Origin: Hyphomicrobium_A sp044507625
GTDB taxonomy: Bacteria; Pseudomonadota; Alphaproteobacteria; Rhizobiales; Hyphomicrobiaceae
NCBI GenBank assembly: GCA_044507625.1
Contig: JBIQJE010000011.1
Location: 1-64,000, forward strand
Direction: 5' to 3'
DNA: 64,000 bases
Shown one piece after another: positions 1-8,778 of the stretch. The position numbers and the translations under genes are program-made. The notes beneath the pieces were generated by a model that made no database searches, was not told the origin of the DNA, and saw only the letters and a program-made list of their open reading frames with translations. Numbering within the stretch: the stretch's first letter is position 1; each line of letters starts with the position of its first letter.

Positions 1-86
1 GTGAGGCTCGCCGCATGGGCGGCGCCGGCCAAAGGCAGCAGCGCGAAGGAGGAAAACACTAATGCAGTAATCGGCAATCTCATCAT
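1..86 (-). CDS. N-terminus of an exported protein (cut by window edge)
   Basis: Reading leftward from two consecutive ATG codons, the frame stays open to the window edge. The 28 visible residues look like a Sec signal peptide: a short basic start (MMRLP), a hydrophobic core rich in Leu, Ala and Phe, and an AHA-A cleavage site. A GGGAGAG ribosome site lies just upstream of the first ATG. The mature protein is outside the window, so no function can be given. It lies downstream of the GGDEF-EAL gene on the same strand. Confidence 0.6.
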   Translation of the reverse strand, partial: MMRLPITALVFSSFALLPLAGAAHAASL

Positions 87-151
87 TCTCTCCCAGACGG
101 GCACGGGGTCCCCTTTAGCGTTTTTGTGCGGCTTTGCTGCACGGCGAAGTG

Positions 152-2416
152 CTACATTGTAACCTTCGAATGGCAAAAGCGCGAGGGGATTTGAGCAGCC
201 GGCGTGGGAGAGACGCAACCGCGGCCGGGAATACCCGCCTGCTCCAGGAAGGTCGCAACGGGCATGGGCGCGCCGATGTAGTAGCCCTGCACGAAATCGC
301 AGCCTTCGCCGCGAACCGCAGCGAGCTGCTCGTCGGTTTCGACGCCCTCTGCCGTTACCTCCAATCCGAGGCTATGTGCCAGCATGACGATGGCGCGCAC
401 GATCTTCAGGGAGTCGCGGTTGCGGGTGATGTCGCGGATGAAGGAATGGTCGATCTTGATGCGGTCGAACGAGAAGCGGTGGAGGTAGCTGAGCGAGGAA
501 TAGCCGGTGCCGAAATCGTCGAGGGCGATGGAGACGCCGAGGTCGCTCAGCTCATCGAGCACGGCGATGTTGACGGCGTTGTCCCGCAGCAGGACGGACT
601 CGGTCACCTCGAGTTCCAGCCGGCGCGGGGCGAGACCGAATTCCTCCAGTGGCTCCACGACGGCAGCCACGAGGCCGGGCTTTTCAAACTGCACGGGTGA
701 GAGATTGACCGAAATTTTGAAGTCGTTGTCCCATGTCGCGGCGACGCGGCAGGCCTCGCGAATGACCCAGACGCCGAGCTGGTCGATGACGCCGCTCTGC
801 TCAGCGAGCGGTATGAACTCGTCCGGCGGCACCATTCCGCGTTCGGGATGATGCCAGCGCAGCAGCGCCTCGGCGCCGACGACCGCGCAGCGCTCCATGC
901 AGAAGATGGGCTGGAAATACAGCTCGAACTGGCCTTTCTCCAAGGCCACGCGCAGATCGGATTCGGCGCGATAGCGCGCCTGCATGCGCGCGTTGAGCTC
1001 TTTTTCGTAGAAGACGTAGCTGCCGCGGCCGGTCTCCTTCACCCGCCGCATGGCAAGAGCGGCATCCTGAATGAGCTCATCGGCGCTGCAGGCATCATCG
1101 GCGATGGCGATCCCGATGCTGGCGCCGAGCTGCACATGCCGGCCGCTGGAAATGACCGGGGCGCCGATGGTCTCGATGAGACGGTGCGCGCGCTTGGCGA
1201 TGTCTTCAGCCTTGAAGTCGCCCACCTGGATCACGGCGAATTCGTCGCCGCCGATGCGCGCCGCCGCATCGTGGTCGCGCAGCAGCCCGCGCAGGCGCGT
1301 GGCGACGAGGCGCATCAGCTCGTCGCCAGCCGCATAGCCCAGCGTCTCGTTGATCGATTGGAAGCGGTCGAGCCCGATGTACTGCACGGCGACGCTCTGG
1401 CCCGTCTCGCTGACGATGGACATCGTCTCGGTGAGGCGCTGCTGGAATCGGGCCCGGTTGGGCAGCTGCGTCAGGGGATCGGTGAACGCATGCTCGTAGG
1501 CCCTGGCGCGGGTCTCCTCCTGCTCCAGCGCGATCATGCACAGGTACAGGCAGGTCGCCACGATCTGGCGCTCGAAGAGGGTCGGGCCGCGGGAGCGCGG
1601 ATAATAGAAGGCGAAAACGCCGATGACGCGCCCGTCATGGCCTTTGATGGGGCTCGACCAGCAGGCGCGCAGGCCAAGCGGCAGGGCGAGGTGCCTGTAG
1701 TTTTCCCAGAGCGGGTCGGTTGCGATGTCCGTGACCTCGACCGGCTCGCAGCGGAACGCCGCCGTGCCGCAGGAGCCCCTGCACGGGCCGATGAGCGAGC
1801 CGTCGATCGCGCGCTGGAAATTGGGGGGCAGGCTCGGGCTGGCGACGTGCCGGAGCCGGTGCTCACGGTCGACGGCGAGCACCGAGCAGATGACCGACGG
1901 CGCCAGCGCCTCGACCCGGCGGCACAGGGTTTCCATGATGTCCTGGAGCGGCACGCCGTTGGCCATGCTCTGCAGTATTTCCTGCTGAAGGAGGTGAAGG
2001 CGCCGTACCGCAGTGCGGCGCACCTCGACCTTGGCAAGGGGGATTTCCCGGCTCAGGAAGCGGCCGATCTCCAGTTCGACGACGTCGCCGACCTCGCCCG
2101 TCCGCGTGAGACCGCGGACCTGGAATACTGAGGCGGTGCCGTTCTTCTGGGCCTTGTGCCACACCTCTTCCCAGCGGGCGCCATCCAGCTCCGGCCATAC
2201 ATCGCCGGCGAGGCAGTCCCGCAATTGGAGCGCAGCATGGGCGTAATGGTCGGCGAACGCGGGAGACCAGCCGCACAACTTCCCGCGCTCGTTGAAAAGA
2301 GCGACGGGCGCGTGGGGCGCATATTCTATCTCGACTGAATAATCGCGCACTGGCATCCGGCTAGGCGCCCCGGTGGATAACTTGCGATGCGCAAACATCG
2401 CGACCACCGGATTCAA
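152..2416 (-). CDS. Bifunctional diguanylate cyclase/phosphodiesterase (PAS-GAF-GGDEF-EAL)
   Basis: A 754-residue cyclic-di-GMP signalling protein with no visible signal peptide or membrane segment, so probably a cytosolic sensor. In order it shows a weak PAS-like segment (about 25-125), a GAF domain (about 150-300, with a PCRGSCGTAA stretch typical of the family), a GGDEF domain and an EAL domain (about 490-735). The cyclase signature is intact (GGDEF at 389-393), and an RxxD inhibitory-site motif sits five residues before it (R380, D383). The EAL motif (516-518), the DDFGTGYSS segment and TAEGVET are also intact. Both opposing activities are therefore possible, with product inhibition of the cyclase. 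The signal sensed by GAF or PAS cannot be read from sequence. Confidence 0.95.
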   Translation of the reverse strand: MNPVVAMFAHRKLSTGAPSRMPVRDYSVEIEYAPHAPVALFNERGKLCGWSPAFADHYAHAALQLRDCLAGDVWPELDGARWEEVWHKAQKNGTASVFQVRGLTRTGEVGDVVELEIGRFLSREIPLAKVEVRRTAVRRLHLLQQEILQSMANGVPLQDIMETLCRRVEALAPSVICSVLAVDREHRLRHVASPSLPPNFQRAIDGSLIGPCRGSCGTAAFRCEPVEVTDIATDPLWENYRHLALPLGLRACWSSPIKGHDGRVIGVFAFYYPRSRGPTLFERQIVATCLYLCMIALEQEETRARAYEHAFTDPLTQLPNRARFQQRLTETMSIVSETGQSVAVQYIGLDRFQSINETLGYAAGDELMRLVATRLRGLLRDHDAAARIGGDEFAVIQVGDFKAEDIAKRAHRLIETIGAPVISSGRHVQLGASIGIAIADDACSADELIQDAALAMRRVKETGRGSYVFYEKELNARMQARYRAESDLRVALEKGQFELYFQPIFCMERCAVVGAEALLRWHHPERGMVPPDEFIPLAEQSGVIDQLGVWVIREACRVAATWDNDFKISVNLSPVQFEKPGLVAAVVEPLEEFGLAPRRLELEVTESVLLRDNAVNIAVLDELSDLGVSIALDDFGTGYSSLSYLHRFSFDRIKIDHSFIRDITRNRDSLKIVRAIVMLAHSLGLEVTAEGVETDEQLAAVRGEGCDFVQGYYIGAPMPVATFLEQAGIPGRGCVSPTPAAQIPSRFCHSKVTM

Positions 2417-2425
2417 TCACGAATT

Positions 2426-2440
2426 CCCATAAAAAATGGG
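2426..2440. repeat. Small inverted repeat upstream of the GGDEF-EAL gene
   Basis: CCCAT and ATGGG flank five adenines, just upstream of the GGDEF-EAL start in a gap of about 160 bases. It could be a regulator site or chance. Nothing else stands out in the gap. Confidence 0.25.
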
Positions 2441-2580
2441 TTACAGAGATCCTGCGTCCTGCTCCCCGATAGCCACAATAAGGTCAATTCACCTAAACCG
2501 GTGTCACATCACTGGACATCCGCCCCAAGATTGTCTGCCGTCTGATCCTCGTCAATCGGGGGAAATTTATTCGAAGAACG

Positions 2581-2994
2581 CTATATTTGGCGATGCCGCA
2601 CTGCTGCGGCACGCTCCAGCGCGGCGCGGACGAGCTCGTCGAGCTGCAGCCCCTCGGCCAAAAGGGACAGAAAGTCTTTCTCGCTCGCTTTTATAGCGAG
2701 ATCGCTCACGGCGACCTCGGCGGCCAGCGCGTAGGCGGTCTCGCGGAGTGCTTCGGAGATCAGGCGCACGACCTTCGTCATCCCCTCGGGCCGGGCGAGA
2801 ATGCGACCGCAATCCTGCGCCTCGCGGCTCAGCCATTCGCCGTCGATGTCGCGGAAGACCGGGAGCTGGACCACCATCGAGTTGATGCGCGCAAGCTCCT
2901 TCTCGGAGATGGCGCGATCGGACGCGGCGACGGCCACCATCGTATAGATGAGGGCCTCCTGCGGGGTGAGGCTGCGTTGTTCGTCCCGTTGCAC
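2581..2994 (-). CDS. TerB-fold (tellurite-resistance-like) protein
   Basis: A small, all-helical, probably cytosolic protein. The chosen GTG start gives 137 residues and has a GGAGG ribosome site seven bases upstream; a longer frame begins further out but its first residues look non-coding. The segment LTPQEALIYTMVAVAASDRAISEKELARI and the later acidic helix (VSDLAIKASEKDFL) match the TerB/DjlA-type helical fold, in which conserved acidic residues bind metal. Biochemical roles in this family are poorly defined, and genes of this type are often annotated tellurite resistance without evidence. It is divergent from lysK. Confidence 0.75.
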   Translation of the reverse strand: MQRDEQRSLTPQEALIYTMVAVAASDRAISEKELARINSMVVQLPVFRDIDGEWLSREAQDCGRILARPEGMTKVVRLISEALRETAYALAAEVAVSDLAIKASEKDFLSLLAEGLQLDELVRAALERAAAVRHRQI

Positions 2995-3142
2995 GTGCTT
3001 CCCTCCATCCGCGGCAAAAGCGCCGCACGACCCCGCGTCCCAGCGGATGCTGGGCGTTGACGCCAAGGCCGCGCGGAACATAGGTTCGCCCGCACGCCGT
3101 TTCCACGGCCCCCAATCATCTCAACATAGAAGACCGCTTTAG

Positions 3143-4795
3143 ATGTCCCCTTCCGACGCCGTCATCACGTCCGCCCTATCCGACGCCAGGGCATGGCCCT
3201 TCGAGGAAGCCCGCCGGCTCATCGCGCGCCTCGACAAGCTGAAGGGCGGGGCGGAGAAAACGGTGATCTTCGAGACGGGCTACGGCCCGTCGGGGCTGCC
3301 GCATATCGGCACGTTCGGCGAGGTGGCCCGCACGAGCATGGTGCGGCACGCGTTCGAGCTGCTGACGGGGGGCAAGCGCGCAACGCGGCTCATCTGCTTC
3401 TCGGATGACATGGACGGGCTGCGCAAGGTGCCTTCCAACGTGCCGAACCAGGCGCTGCTGCACGCGGCCCTGGAAAAGCCGCTGACGAGCGTGCCCGATC
3501 CTTTCGGCAAGTTCGAGAGCTTCGCACACCATAACAATGCGATGCTGCGCGACTTCCTCGACCGTTTCGGCTTCTCGTACGAATTCATGTCGGCGACGGA
3601 GGCATACAAGTCCGGCCGCTTCGACGAGACGCTGCTGAAGATGCTCCACGCCTACGACAAGGTCATGGAGATCATTCTGCCGACCCTCGGGCCGGAGCGG
3701 CGCGCGACCTATTCCCCGTTCCTGCCGGTGTCGCCAACGTCCGGCAAGGTGCTGCAGGTGCCGATGATCGAGCGGCACCCGAAGAAGGGCACCATCGTCT
3801 ACATCGATCCCGACACGGGCGAGAGGGTCGAGACGACGGTTACCGGCGGCGCGGTGAAGTGCCAGTGGAAGGCGGACTGGGCGCTGCGCTGGACGGCGCT
3901 CGGCGTCGATTATGAAATGGCAGGCAAGGATCTCATCGAGAGCGTCCAGCTCTCTTCGCGCATCTGCAAGGCGCTCGGCGGCACGCCCCCTGAGGGTTTC
4001 AACTACGAGCTGTTCCTCGATGATCGGGGCGAGAAGATTTCCAAGTCGAAGGGCAACGGCCTCACCATCGACGAGTGGCTGCGCTATGCGAGCCCGGAGA
4101 GCCTGTCGCTCTTCATGTACCAGAAGCCGAAGTCGGCGAAGCGGCTCTATTTCGACGTGATCCCGCGCGCGGTTGACGAATACGTGCAGCTCCTCGCGGC
4201 ATATTCGCGCCAAGACGGCAAGGCCCGGCTCGACAATGCGGTATGGCACATCCATGCCGGCAATCCGCCGGCCGCCGAGATGCCGATCACGTTTGCGCTT
4301 CTGCTCAACCTGGTCGCCGCTTCCAATGCGGACGACAAGGACGTGCTGTGGGGCTTCATCCGCCGCCACGTGAAGGGCGTGAGCCCGAAAACGCATCCGC
4401 TGCTCGATGAACTCGCAGGCTACGCGGTTCGCTACTACGCGGATTTCGTGAAGCCGCAGAAGAAGTATCGCGCGGCCGATGAGGTCGAGGCGGCGGCGCT
4501 GCGCGCGCTTTCCGACACCTTGGCCGGCGCCGATGCGGACGCCTCGGCGGAGGATCTGCAGGCCCTGATCTATGACGTCGGGCGCTCGATCCCGCGCTAT
4601 CAGGATCCCAATGCCAAAGGGGCAACGCCGGAGCGTCCGGGCGTTTCGAATGCGTGGTTTGGCGCCATCTATCAGGTGCTGCTGGGCGAGGAGAAGGGGC
4701 CGCGCTTCGGCAGCTTCGTGCAGCTCTATGGCATCAACGAAACGCGCGCGCTGATCGACCGGGCGCTGAGCGGTGAGTTGACCAAGGCTGCGTAG
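3143..4795 (+). CDS. lysK: Lysine--tRNA ligase, class I
   Basis: Charges tRNA-Lys with lysine in the cytosol. The 550-residue protein has the Rossmann-type class I signatures: a HIGH-like motif (GPSGLPHIGTFGE, about 49-61) and a KMSKS-like motif (KISKSKGNG, about 299-307). The archaeal-type class I LysRS replaces the usual class II enzyme in alphaproteobacteria, so the choice of class supports the taxonomic placement. Length is normal for the family (about 520-550). It is transcribed alone, divergent from the TerB-like gene and convergent with the DUF262 gene. Confidence 0.97.
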   Translation: MSPSDAVITSALSDARAWPFEEARRLIARLDKLKGGAEKTVIFETGYGPSGLPHIGTFGEVARTSMVRHAFELLTGGKRATRLICFSDDMDGLRKVPSNVPNQALLHAALEKPLTSVPDPFGKFESFAHHNNAMLRDFLDRFGFSYEFMSATEAYKSGRFDETLLKMLHAYDKVMEIILPTLGPERRATYSPFLPVSPTSGKVLQVPMIERHPKKGTIVYIDPDTGERVETTVTGGAVKCQWKADWALRWTALGVDYEMAGKDLIESVQLSSRICKALGGTPPEGFNYELFLDDRGEKISKSKGNGLTIDEWLRYASPESLSLFMYQKPKSAKRLYFDVIPRAVDEYVQLLAAYSRQDGKARLDNAVWHIHAGNPPAAEMPITFALLLNLVAASNADDKDVLWGFIRRHVKGVSPKTHPLLDELAGYAVRYYADFVKPQKKYRAADEVEAAALRALSDTLAGADADASAEDLQALIYDVGRSIPRYQDPNAKGATPERPGVSNAWFGAIYQVLLGEEKGPRFGSFVQLYGINETRALIDRALSGELTKAA

Positions 4796-4866
4796 CACTC
4801 AGCGTCAGCACCCCGAGCGGGGCCATTTCGAGCGGAAACTGCTGCTGGAAAACGCTGCGGCTGCCG

Positions 4867-6621
4867 TCAGGCGACGTCGCTGCGTGTGCCCTGCATGCCG
4901 ACGGCCTCAATGCCCCAGATCTCGCGCATGAGCGCGAGGAGCTTGGCTTCCCGCTCTCTGATCTCGGGTGCGCGCCATACGGCCGCCTCGGCCACGTCGC
5001 GGGTGATCGCGAGAACGGGCGGATCGTCCTCGGTGCCGCGATAGATTTCGCGCTTACGGTGGAAGTCCTGATTGCGGGCGCGGTCATTCTGACGCTGCGT
5101 GACGGCGACGAGATTGCCGAGGCTTTCAGTGCACACCTCGCGCTCCTCGGCGTCGGCGAACCATCGTCGCCATTCGCTCGTGGCGCCGGGCCGCTGGGGA
5201 AGGACATGCTCGACGCTGTAGTCCTTCGGATCGAGCACCGTCGCACTGTGGGTCAGCTCGTCGTTGAGGCGCAGAAGCAGTTGTTTGCATACCTGCGCGT
5301 CGCGGCGATACATCGAGCGCAGATGGTAACCGATATTGCGCATCTCATCGCGGCTGAACGCGAACGGCCCCTCACCGGGGCGAACGGGCGCCCCGGACTT
5401 CACCAGTTGCACGACTGCCGCCATGCGACGCACGCGCTTGCCTGTGCCGAGACAGAGCACGCGGAGAAGATGCACGAGGCGGTCGATCTCCTTCAGCAGC
5501 AGCCGCGCGCGTTCAGGATCGTCGGCGTACTGGTGCACGGCGAGAATTGCAGCGGGCGCCCAGTCGCCTTCGGGGAGGCGCCCGAGATAGACGAGATAGC
5601 GGCGCACCTCGGGGTCGAGGGCGAGATTGACATCGGCTGCGCGCAAGACCGTATCGTACGCCTTCGACAGGGGCTCGAACACATCGTTGAGGAAGGCTTC
5701 GGGGCCGCCGAGGTCACGGATCGCGCGGCGCACGCCAGCGATGATCTTGGTGTCTTCGCGGCCATGGATCGTAAAGATATGGCTGAAGAAGGTTTCGAAG
5801 TTCGGCCCCAGAAGCTGGGATGCCGCATCCCACTTCTCCAAGGCCGCGCCGACGCGCTCCTTCGGCACATTCTTTAGAATTTCCGCTTTGAGGATGTCGT
5901 TACGCTGCAGGGCGCGCCCACGCTCGTTCAGCACCGTGAAGAGCCGGTGCGCACGGTCTATGTCGCGTGTCAGAACAACCACGAAGTGACACTGCTCGCA
6001 GAGATAATCGGCAAGCTTACGGCGATCAGCTTCGTCGAGGCCGGAGACTTCACGAAAGAAATAGTCGCGGACGGCGAGCATCCGCTCTTCCGCTTCGCTG
6101 AGCTCCTCCGCGATAGGGGCGGACGTGCAGGCGCCGCGGGCCTGGACATAGCTTTCAAGGAAGGATTGCTCCCGCGCGCTCACCTCGATGCGGAATTTCC
6201 CGCCGAACTGGCGCGATGCCGTGCTATCGGCCAGGATGAGATGATCGAGGCGATTGCGCGCGCCCCAGCGCCAGCGCTCGGTGCCGAGATCGCGCAGCAC
6301 CGCAACGAGGATGGCGAGGGTGACAAGCCGCTGCTGTCCGTCAATGATGTCGAACAGACGCGGCTCGCGCTCGCGCTCAGGCGCTTTGGGCAGGCCGCCA
6401 TTAGCGTTGTCCAGCAGCAGGATCGTGCCGAGGAAGTAGTCCGGCTCCTCCGCTCCCACCTTCCCGCCGAGGCCAGCGGCGCCGAGGATGTCCTCAAGCA
6501 ACTGACCCGCCTCAGCTGTCGACCACGAGTACGGCCGCTGGAAAGCAGGCACGGAAAAGTGGAACGGCGAGGAAAACAGGTTCGTCAGGGTCAGAGACGC
6601 TGTAGGAAGACCGGGGAACAT
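4867..6621 (-). CDS. DUF262/DUF1524 protein, GmrSD-like putative restriction nuclease
   Basis: A 584-residue protein from the chosen ATG; a longer frame upstream looks non-coding. The N-terminus is a DUF262 (ParB/Srx-like NTPase) domain with PAFQRPYSW at about 25-33 and the nucleotide-binding signature DIIDGQQRLVTL at about 91-102. The C-terminus is a DUF1524 HNH-type nuclease domain with EHVLPQ at about 471-476, LGNL, and an N-rich stretch. This fused order is that of GmrSD, a type IV restriction system against modified DNA, and of several related phage-defence proteins. It stands alone between lysK and the DUF952-pyrD pair, with no partner methylase. Target and activity are inference. Confidence 0.85.
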   Translation of the reverse strand: MFPGLPTASLTLTNLFSSPFHFSVPAFQRPYSWSTAEAGQLLEDILGAAGLGGKVGAEEPDYFLGTILLLDNANGGLPKAPEREREPRLFDIIDGQQRLVTLAILVAVLRDLGTERWRWGARNRLDHLILADSTASRQFGGKFRIEVSAREQSFLESYVQARGACTSAPIAEELSEAEERMLAVRDYFFREVSGLDEADRRKLADYLCEQCHFVVVLTRDIDRAHRLFTVLNERGRALQRNDILKAEILKNVPKERVGAALEKWDAASQLLGPNFETFFSHIFTIHGREDTKIIAGVRRAIRDLGGPEAFLNDVFEPLSKAYDTVLRAADVNLALDPEVRRYLVYLGRLPEGDWAPAAILAVHQYADDPERARLLLKEIDRLVHLLRVLCLGTGKRVRRMAAVVQLVKSGAPVRPGEGPFAFSRDEMRNIGYHLRSMYRRDAQVCKQLLLRLNDELTHSATVLDPKDYSVEHVLPQRPGATSEWRRWFADAEEREVCTESLGNLVAVTQRQNDRARNQDFHRKREIYRGTEDDPPVLAITRDVAEAAVWRAPEIREREAKLLALMREIWGIEAVGMQGTRSDVA

Positions 6622-6877
6622 CGAACTACTTTTTTGTTTTGCTGTCGCGCATGGATGATGTTCGCGAGCGCCGGGGAGCAAGGGGAACAAGACTGAAGAA
6701 GGTATCATGAGTGCGTTAGCCGTGACAGACGCGATATCAGAAAAGACATTCCTCTTTCGAGGGTCGTGAGTTCGGTGTTGACCGGCGGAGACAGCAACGC
6801 GACGGGGCGCCGCGCGCGCAAACGGCGCGCTTGTTCCGGAACCGTTTTTTTCAACGCGCGCCAAAGCGGAGTAAGCA

Positions 6878-7237
6878 ATGAGTGACGCTCGACAATTCGT
6901 GTACAAGGTGCTGCCCCGCAGCGATTGGCATGACGCGTGTCGCGCCGGCTCCTATGCTGGCTCAGCCGACGATCGACGCGACGGCTTCATTCATTTGTCG
7001 CTGCTTGAGCAATTGTCCGGAACGCTCGCCAAGCACTTCCGCGGCCAAGGAGATCTGGTGCTGGTTCAGCTCGTGACAGACACCCTTGGGGCTGCTCTAC
7101 GGTGGGAAGCCTCGCGCGGCGGCGCCCTCTTCCCGCATCTTTATGCGCCGCTGCCGACGGATAGCGCCATCGCCGTGCACGATCTTCAGCTCATCGACGA
7201 CGTGCCCGCGCTGCCCAAGGAATTCTCCGCATGCTGA
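6878..7237 (+). CDS. DUF952 family protein
   Basis: A 119-residue protein of a small conserved family of unknown biochemical role. Recognisable blocks are YKVLPRSDW, RDGFIHLS (about 35-42), LRWEASRGG and LFPHLYAPLP. A GGAG ribosome site lies about six bases before the ATG. Its stop overlaps the start of pyrD by seven bases, which implies translational coupling. DUF952 genes are commonly found immediately before pyrD in alphaproteobacteria, so a housekeeping role linked to nucleotide metabolism is possible but unproven. Confidence 0.9.
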   Translation: MSDARQFVYKVLPRSDWHDACRAGSYAGSADDRRDGFIHLSLLEQLSGTLAKHFRGQGDLVLVQLVTDTLGAALRWEASRGGALFPHLYAPLPTDSAIAVHDLQLIDDVPALPKEFSAC

Positions 7238-8322
7238 AACGCTTGTTCGATCTCGCGCCGCGCGCACTGCGCCTGCTGCCGCCGGAGGAAGCGCACGAGG
7301 TGACGCTCAAGTCGCTGGAGCTTGGCGCATTTCCCGCCGCTCGCGAGCGGGACGACCCGACGCTCGCCATGCAATTCGCAGGGCTGTCGGTGCCCAATCC
7401 CGTCGGCATCGCTGCGGGTTTCGACAAGGACGCGCGCGTGCCGGATGCCATCCTGCGGCTCGGCTGCGGATTCGCCGAAATCGGTACGGTGACGCCGCTG
7501 CCGCAATCGGGAAATCCGACGCCGCGCATCTTCCGCTTGTTGCAAGACGGCGCAGTTATCAATCGGTTGGGATTCAATAACGGTGGTCACGCCGCGGCGC
7601 TCGCGCGGCTGAAGCGCTGGCCCCATGCGGGAGTCGTCGGCGTCAACATCGGCGCCAACAAGGACTCGAGCGACCGCATTGCCGACTACGTGCGCGGCAT
7701 CGAAGCATTCTATGACGTTGCCAGCTACTTTACGATCAACATTTCTTCACCCAACACGCCGGGCTTGCGCGACCTGCAGGATCCAGCGGCGCTGACCGAT
7801 CTCGTCCAGCGTGTCATGGCGGCCCGCGATGAACAGATGCGTTCCGGCAAACCGCGCCGTCCGCTCATCGTCAAACTGGCACCGGATATTGCCGAGCATG
7901 ATCTTGACGCCGTTCTTCAGCCGCTCATTGCGCAGGGTGTCGACGGCATTGCCGTCTCCAACACGACCCTGTCACGTGCAGGACTGTCGGATCCCAATGC
8001 GCGGCAGGCGGGCGGGCTCTCGGGCCGTCCCCTTTTCCACCGCGCCACTGTCATGCTCGCGCGCGTCTATCGGGCGACGGAGGGAAAAATTCCGCTGATC
8101 GGCATCGGCGGCATCGACAGCGGCGCCGCGGCTCTCTCCAAGATCGAGGCCGGCGCCACGCTCGTGCAGCTCTATACCGGGCTCATCTACGCCGGGCCGA
8201 GCCTCATCACCGAGATCAAGCACGCGCTTACGGCGGCCGTGCGCCGATCGGGTGCTGCCTCGCTCAGCGAGCTTGTTGGGCGGCGCGCCGCCGAGTGGGC
8301 CGCCAAGTCGCTGGAGGGCTGA
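7231..8322 (+). CDS. pyrD: Dihydroorotate dehydrogenase (quinone), class 2
   Basis: Catalyses the fourth step of pyrimidine synthesis, oxidising dihydroorotate to orotate and passing electrons through FMN to membrane quinone. The 363-residue protein has the amphipathic N-terminal helix of class 2 enzymes (LFDLAPRALRLLPPEEAH), the FMN-binding blocks GFDKDARVP and EIGTVTPLPQ, NRLGFNN, the catalytic-serine segment NISSPNTPGLRDLQ, and the C-terminal phosphate-binding part GIGGIDSG. It overlaps DUF952 by seven bases in a two-gene operon. Confidence 0.97.
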   Translation: MLKRLFDLAPRALRLLPPEEAHEVTLKSLELGAFPAARERDDPTLAMQFAGLSVPNPVGIAAGFDKDARVPDAILRLGCGFAEIGTVTPLPQSGNPTPRIFRLLQDGAVINRLGFNNGGHAAALARLKRWPHAGVVGVNIGANKDSSDRIADYVRGIEAFYDVASYFTINISSPNTPGLRDLQDPAALTDLVQRVMAARDEQMRSGKPRRPLIVKLAPDIAEHDLDAVLQPLIAQGVDGIAVSNTTLSRAGLSDPNARQAGGLSGRPLFHRATVMLARVYRATEGKIPLIGIGGIDSGAAALSKIEAGATLVQLYTGLIYAGPSLITEIKHALTAAVRRSGAASLSELVGRRAAEWAAKSLEG

Positions 8323-8335
8323 TGCTCTGAACCGA

Positions 8336-8626
8336 TCAGGGGCGCGGGGGCGGCGGGTTATCCGAGCCCTTCACGGTGCGCAGGAGCCTCGAGATAAACC
8401 AGATCGGCACCACCACCATGGCGCCGAGAATGAAATAGCCGAGCAGGGAATCTATGGCGCCGAAGCCGAGGTCGTAGATTCGCCGCAGCATCATGTTGAT
8501 GCGGTCGAAGATGTTGTCCGGCGTGATCCCGAGGGCGGAGAGCACCACGCCCACGACGATGGACAGCACGACGAGGCGTATGATGACGCCGGCGACGCTT
8601 CCGCCAAGGAAGGTGTTACGATCCAT
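8336..8626 (-). CDS. DUF6460 family small membrane protein
   Basis: A 96-residue protein starting at MDRNTFLGGS; an AGGAGA ribosome site upstream of this ATG decides the start over a longer frame. It has two hydrophobic segments, about residues 10-34 (AGVIIRLVVLSIVVGVVLSALG) and 61-81 (LGYFILGAMVVVPIWFISRLL), separated by an amphipathic stretch with arginines, and a Pro-rich tail. The pattern resembles a family common in Hyphomicrobiales (DUF6460). Function unknown. It converges on pyrD with only 13 bases between. Confidence 0.75.
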   Translation of the reverse strand: MDRNTFLGGSVAGVIIRLVVLSIVVGVVLSALGITPDNIFDRINMMLRRIYDLGFGAIDSLLGYFILGAMVVVPIWFISRLLRTVKGSDNPPPPRP

Positions 8627-8778
8627 CGAGCTGATCTCCTGCAGGGCATGGCGGCGCGGGCCGGAAGCCACCATCTAGACCCTGGCCCGGAACGTATGGG
8701 CCCTGGTCGGGACTTGGCGGCGACCTAGGGCCATTAGCATAGTTGCCGAGCCGTTTCGACAGCGTACGTGCGTATCCG

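Noticed and set aside
126..142. Hairpin after the GGDEF-EAL gene as a terminator
   Set aside because: The stem has a wobble pair, and on the minus strand it is followed by adenines, not thymines.
6622..6906. N-terminal extension of the DUF262 gene
   Set aside because: The extra 95 residues look non-coding, have no good ribosome site and would overlap the start of the DUF952 gene.
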